NCBI RefSeq assembly: GCF_030272615.1
Contig: NC_081414.1
Location: 660,340,438-660,404,437 of the forward strand
Origin: Cryptomeria japonica
Lineage: Eukaryota; Streptophyta; Pinopsida; Cupressales; Cupressaceae
Length of the DNA: 64,000 nt
Direction of reading: 5' to 3'
In this document: positions 59,564-64,000 of the stretch, in pieces
Layout: every line of letters starts with the position of its first letter
Numbering within the stretch: position 1 is the first letter of the stretch
The notes under the pieces: generated by a model
What the model saw: only the letters and a program-made list of their open reading frames with translations
Told to the model about the DNA's origin: nothing
Databases searched by the model: none
Program-made: the position numbers and the translations under genes

Positions 59564-62500
59564 GACAAAGGTGGGGCAAAAGAATGAAAGAATTAAATCA
59601 AAATGTGTTTAGCGGATTTAGATGTACTTGAATATATCTGGGTAAGCACCCTTCAAAAATCCTAAGTAAGTATCCCAACCAGTTTTCAAAGTTACCAAAA
59701 TAGTTACAAACCCATTAAGAATGTATGCATGTAGTTCTTCTTTTGTTAGATCCACCGGTGTGGGTTTATTCATCAATTCTAGACTTTCCCGCTTATGGAG
59801 TAATAAAGTGTTCAACTAGGGATTACCAATCCTCTCAATTCCCTAGCTCAGCAGATTAATCTATCCATAGATTTCTTCAAAGTTGATATCTAAGATTGTG
59901 TAACCAAGATTTGACCATCAATGGTGCTGGTCAATGACTAAGTACCATCAAAACTGTTAGCCAGATTTTCCAACTGGGCTTTTGCTGCTTTTGTTTTCAC
60001 CTCCAAGTCAATTGTAAGTTTTTCAGTGTTAGTACAAGACCTATATAAATAACTGCACTGATTAAGAGCCTCATCAATCTTCGTAAGTTGCTTTGTCATC
60101 TTGACCTTGTCCGATATGAGCATATTGTCACAGGTGACCTTCCTAGCTGCATTGTATCTCCCTATCAATTGTCGATTTGATATATGTTGAAGAGTTTGAA
60201 ACTCTTTTGCAATATGTTCAGTCAAACTCTTAAGCTTACTAGAGGGGCTAGCTACCAGACTAGTGTATCCTAGAACTAGCTGCTACAAAATTGGAATGGC
60301 CTGCTCAATGACCTGCTTGTCTTCTGATCCTTCCTTCCTCAACTTCTGAGATGTAACAAATATTAATTCAAAACTGCTCAGCTACTCAATGTTCTTCTAC
60401 CCAAAATCAACTTGACCAGATGAGCCAAATTCCTGTTGGAATCCAAGAACACTAAGAGGGAGGGGGGGGGGTGAATCAGTCTTCTGTCAGTAATACAAGA
60501 TTTTACCTTATTATAACATACACATATAAATCGGTAAATGAAGAAACATATAACATGAAGTAAATAAACTAGCCACATGAATGAACACCATAACATACAT
60601 ATTTTATACGTGGAAAACCTCAAAGAGGAAAAACCACGGTGGGATTTGTGAGCCACAATATCAATTCACTGGCCATATGAAAGATATTACATAGCATGGG
60701 GGCCTACACATGCAGGAAGGCACACTGCCTAGAGCACACTGCTCAAAACAAAAGAGTCTCATTGACTACAAGCTTCTGTTGAGATAAAACAATAATGGTG
60801 AACTCACAAAATGCATTTGCAATGCCAAAAAGAGTTCTGGTTAAAGCTTTGTTCTGTACCGGTTCATAAACCCTGAACCCTTCTACTGATATCTCCTTTC
60901 CTCAAAGAATGCTTCACAAACTATCTACTGATCATAGCATGATATTACATACATATCCTTCGCATCACCTTATTCTACTACCTTACTCATATATCAAAAT
61001 GACCTAATAGACTGACTTATATACCCTTTACAAACAATATGCCTTGTGTCAACTTACAATACAAAAGATATTTAATGTCGGCCTTATACAATAATTATAA
61101 AATGATTTTACAAATAAAACCTTTCAGATCCAGACTAATGTTGGCTTCACTGAAGTGTTGGATGTCGGTGATGACCCTGAATGATCCAATACCGATATCC
61201 ACCGGTGTATTCCTCCAAATGCCGGTATATGCCTTCAATATAATCTTGTTGCCATCAATGACAACATATGAATCCAATGAGTGTCAATTGCCAATAGTTC
61301 CAACAATGAATGATTGGACTCTCCAACCTGCTGACTAGCAGCGGCGGCTTCGCCACTTGGTGCAGTAACCATCTCAACCTTAGCCTCTTCAGTGTGTACA
61401 TTTATTGTTAGAGGTTCAACATCCTCAACCTGTTTATTATCTGTATCCACATCAATAACCTCTACATCTGAAATGTTTTTTTTTCTGGTGTATCATTCTT
61501 ATCATGCACAACTTCAAAGTTATCTATCGATTTCTCTACATTATGTACAGGTGATACTGTCGAAGGAATATCCTCTGTTAGGTTTTGTCCCAAAACCGGT
61601 GAATCCATACCCAATATACCTTTTCCCTTACCATCAACAGATATGTCTTTAATGCCAGAGTTAGGAGAAAATACTAGTGCAGTAAAGAAATATGGTTTGT
61701 CTACAAAGAATTTTACCCATGCCTCGTGGGTCTCCTTAACTATTTAATATACTCTACCTACCATGAGACTCACATGTCGGTGTTTGCTTTGAAAAATTAT
61801 TCTATTAGCATATTCAAGACACTACTGCAACTCCTCATCAGTTATAGGACCACAAATAGTTAGTACCTCCTGCAACTTTGTATTTTTGTCCTCTTCAACT
61901 GCAGATAATCTTTAGCATCTAGCTTATTGTACAAATTTCCTGGTATTTGATTTTCAATCTCAAGTAATACCTTCTTATATATATCTAAATACAACAAAAT
62001 TGCTTCCTCAATCTCCATTTGATCCTTATCATCCATATGTTCATAATAATGTTGGATATTACTCAAAATTCAATCTTTAGTTATTTGATCTATTAATTCA
62101 GCAACTAAGAGAAGAGGAGTGACCTCAATACTCTTACAGGATTCGAGAGCTATATCTAATTCTGATTTCTTCTTCTTGCAGAGAGTAGAAGTAGATTCTT
62201 TAATCGATTTCCTCTCCTTCAAAATTTTCTTAGGGGCTACCAGAGGAGTGACCTTCACTTTCTATACCATTTCTTCCACAAGCTTCTTCCTTTGTATCCC
62301 GATGTATGTCTGGGCAATCAAGTTGGGGGCACAACATCAGTATCAGAACAAGATTTAATAGGAGCAATATAAGTTTCTGGTTTCTTCCTCTTCAGTATAC
62401 CCTTGTCGATTGTTGCTATCAGTGGATTTTGAACTGCTGCTAGGGATGATCCTTCTGCCAATCCAATGATCTTCTTGATTTCAGAGGACATCTTCTCCAC

Positions 62501-63730
62501 AACTTCCCCATCCTTTTTGATTTTTCCTTCCCTTTTCTTCTGACTGAAACCTATCTAAACTTTAGATTCCTTTTGCTTTGTTGTCCCAAAGGTTTTCTCA
62601 GTTTTATCAACCGGGGCATCAATCAGAGTCTTGGCATATAAATCCAAGATCTCGACATCAACCTCATAACCCATCTCAGTGATCCAGATCTTTCATGGTT
62701 GCACTCCTTCCATCAATGTTTCATCCTTCTTAACCATAAAGCAAATTTTAGTAGAGTACTTATCAACAATATGTTTCTGCACTCTCTCTCTTTTCTTCAT
62801 AGCCTTCTGAAATGATTTGAAATAACCCCATAGAATGGAGTCTCTCTCCTTGTCCTATCCTAAACCTCTTATATCATTATTTATTTTATTTCCTACCGAC
62901 ATATCAAATGCCCATTGAGTTTTACCAGATCCTGATAACTCATTCAAAAATAAAAGCATCAAGCAAACAACAAGATTACCATACCAAAAAACACCTATCT
63001 TTTTACCCTTAATCTTCCCTAGGTTTAAAATAAGTTCTTCACACATCCATTGACAAAGATCACACCTATCAATTCCTTTGACCATCTGATGAGCACAGTA
63101 AATGCATGAACTAGAAACAGAGTTCAATTGGTTTGATTGGGTTACCTTGTAATCGATGATCATGCTTGCAAATTGAACAATTTTGTCTCGCATAGTGCTT
63201 ATCCTCATTGACCGGTTGTCAAAAGTTGCACTAGTTAACTTCTCAACCTCATTGTTAGGTATTTTCTTCCTTCTGAAAGTCTAACCAGTTTGGGGAAAAT
63301 CGGTGATTGCACAAATAGCCTCCTTGGTGATTTTGTAGGGTCGTTCCAACCATATGAAATCCTCATAGACACGGCTCAGTACATATTGGATCATTTCATC
63401 TTCAAATTCTAGCATCTCCAAAATGTTTGTGAAACCCTGATCATTCAGAATTTGAAATTCTGGTTTCATCAATCTCCTCCTATCCAACAGATTTGTCATG
63501 TACATTGTTTTGATCTCAACTAAACCTAAATCCTCCAGAGTGCAGTGGATATATGCACAAACATATTCAACATACAGAACTTCATCTGGAACCCTAGAAA
63601 ATGTGTCGATTGAATCATCAACCTTCACAATCTGAGGGCATTGCATGAAAATCGGGCATGGACAATCCTTGATGTCAACAACAACAGGGGTAGCCACATC
63701 TATTGGAGCGGAAGTAGATCCAAAAGCCAT
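59564..63730 (-). pseudogene. COP5 extra ORF between pol and 3' LTR, split by SOL3
   Basis: Starts at ATG 63730 (MAFGSTSAPIDVATP) and runs leftward about 1,000 codons to near 59618, in one frame to about 62320, then with frame changes. N-terminal part: CPCPIFMQCPQIVKVDDSID and RPYKITKEAICAITDFPQTG, a motif type seen in plant transposon-linked proteins; then a Cys pair region (CIYCAHQMV, CDLCQWMCEE) and a hydrophobic stretch VVCLMLLFLNEL. Lys/Glu-rich middle. C-terminal coiled-coil candidate (60225-59938: MTKQLTKIDEALNQC, LEVKTKAAKAQLENL). The frame rejoins in phase when SOL3 and one TSD are removed. Position matches the env-like ORF of SIRE-type copia; not shown to be an envelope. Function unknown. 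Confidence 0.6.
60434..61296 (-). mobile_element. SOL3: solo LTR of the COP5 family inside COP5
   Basis: 863 bp homologous to 53329-54291. Flanks ATTCC (60429-60433) and GTTCC (61297-61301), four of five matching. TATA box as minus-strand TATATAAG at 61016-61023. No internal region, so a solo LTR that landed in a relative's coding sequence. Confidence 0.85.
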
Positions 63731-64000
63731 TATAAACAAAAGATAGTCTGGAAACTGATAAAATACCTCATAACCTTTGTCGGTGAAAGTTCTTGAAAAT
63801 ATGCACCAAATGCATTGGAATTCGCTTGAAAATAATTTTGATCATCTTGAATCGCCTTAAACTCGCTCTTCTTTGTTCTACTTCACTCTGAATGTTGTAT
63901 GATCATAAATTAACCAACATTTCTCTTTTATTCTACAAAAAACCCTAATTTCTCAGTGACGTAAATGCGTGTCGGTCTATCATACCATATTCAAAAACCA
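63731..64000 (-). promoter_or_regulatory. leader of COP5 extra ORF
   Basis: No ORF. On the minus strand GGGTTTTTTGTAG|AATAAAAG (about 63928-63945) looks like a splice acceptor about 200 bp before the ORF start, which would allow spliced expression. The pol region expected further right is outside the window. Confidence 0.3.

Overview
This window is repeat-dominated plant nuclear DNA. I found no host gene, tRNA, rRNA or CRISPR array. Everything I could identify is a retroelement: Ty3/gypsy (Athila-like, Tat-like and two chromoviruses), Ty1/copia with initiator-Met-type primer sites, solo LTRs, and one poly(A)-tailed retroposed insertion. The density, depth of nesting and age suggest a large-genome plant. 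A gymnosperm such as a conifer is my guess, but the window does not prove it.

Layout. 1-~5950: 3' part of a decayed Athila-like element, ATH1 (gag scrap, integrase, extra ORF, PPT, LTR). 6131-7743: retroposed insert RET1 with a 17-bp target duplication. 8577-30300: a minus-strand Tat-like element, TAT1, whose gag/protease region is split by chromovirus CHR1 (10194-17968, minus) and copia COP1 (18727-25890, plus), and whose 5' LTR is split by solo LTR SOL1 (26980-28923). 30491-43061: pieces of a copia-type LTR (COP3) split by copia COP2 (31045-38112, plus) and by a 4.36-kb solo LTR, SOL2 (38193-42553). 43062-~44600: tail and LTR of a second Athila-like element, ATH2. 44607-~52690: a minus copia remnant, COP4, interrupted by chromovirus CHR2 (46193-52366, plus). 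53329-~63990: 3' LTR, 3' UTR and a long extra ORF of a minus copia element, COP5, interrupted by copia COP6 (54458-59487, minus) and by a solo LTR of COP5's own family, SOL3 (60434-61296).

Most junctions are fixed by target-site duplications that I read directly: ggaag/agaag, cactc/cactc, ctagt/ctagt, tatat/tatat, aacag/aacag, ttttc/ctttc and attcc/gttcc. The order of insertion can therefore be reconstructed.

All coding regions are dead, but the manner of death is notable. CHR1 and COP2 keep one open frame over about 1,556 and 1,390 codons, broken only by stop codons. In CHR2 every in-frame stop I found is TAG or TGA, as expected from C-to-T decay of CAG and CGA, the CHG and CG methylation contexts. 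The most unusual non-coding signal is a long inverted repeat straddling the PPT/3'-LTR junction in three copia families (COP1, COP2, COP5), together with serial GGGGGAG tracts upstream. The extra ORFs of ATH1 and COP5 share a layout (globular N-terminal region, then coiled coil, placed between pol and the 3' LTR) and are the best candidates for an under-described protein family here.
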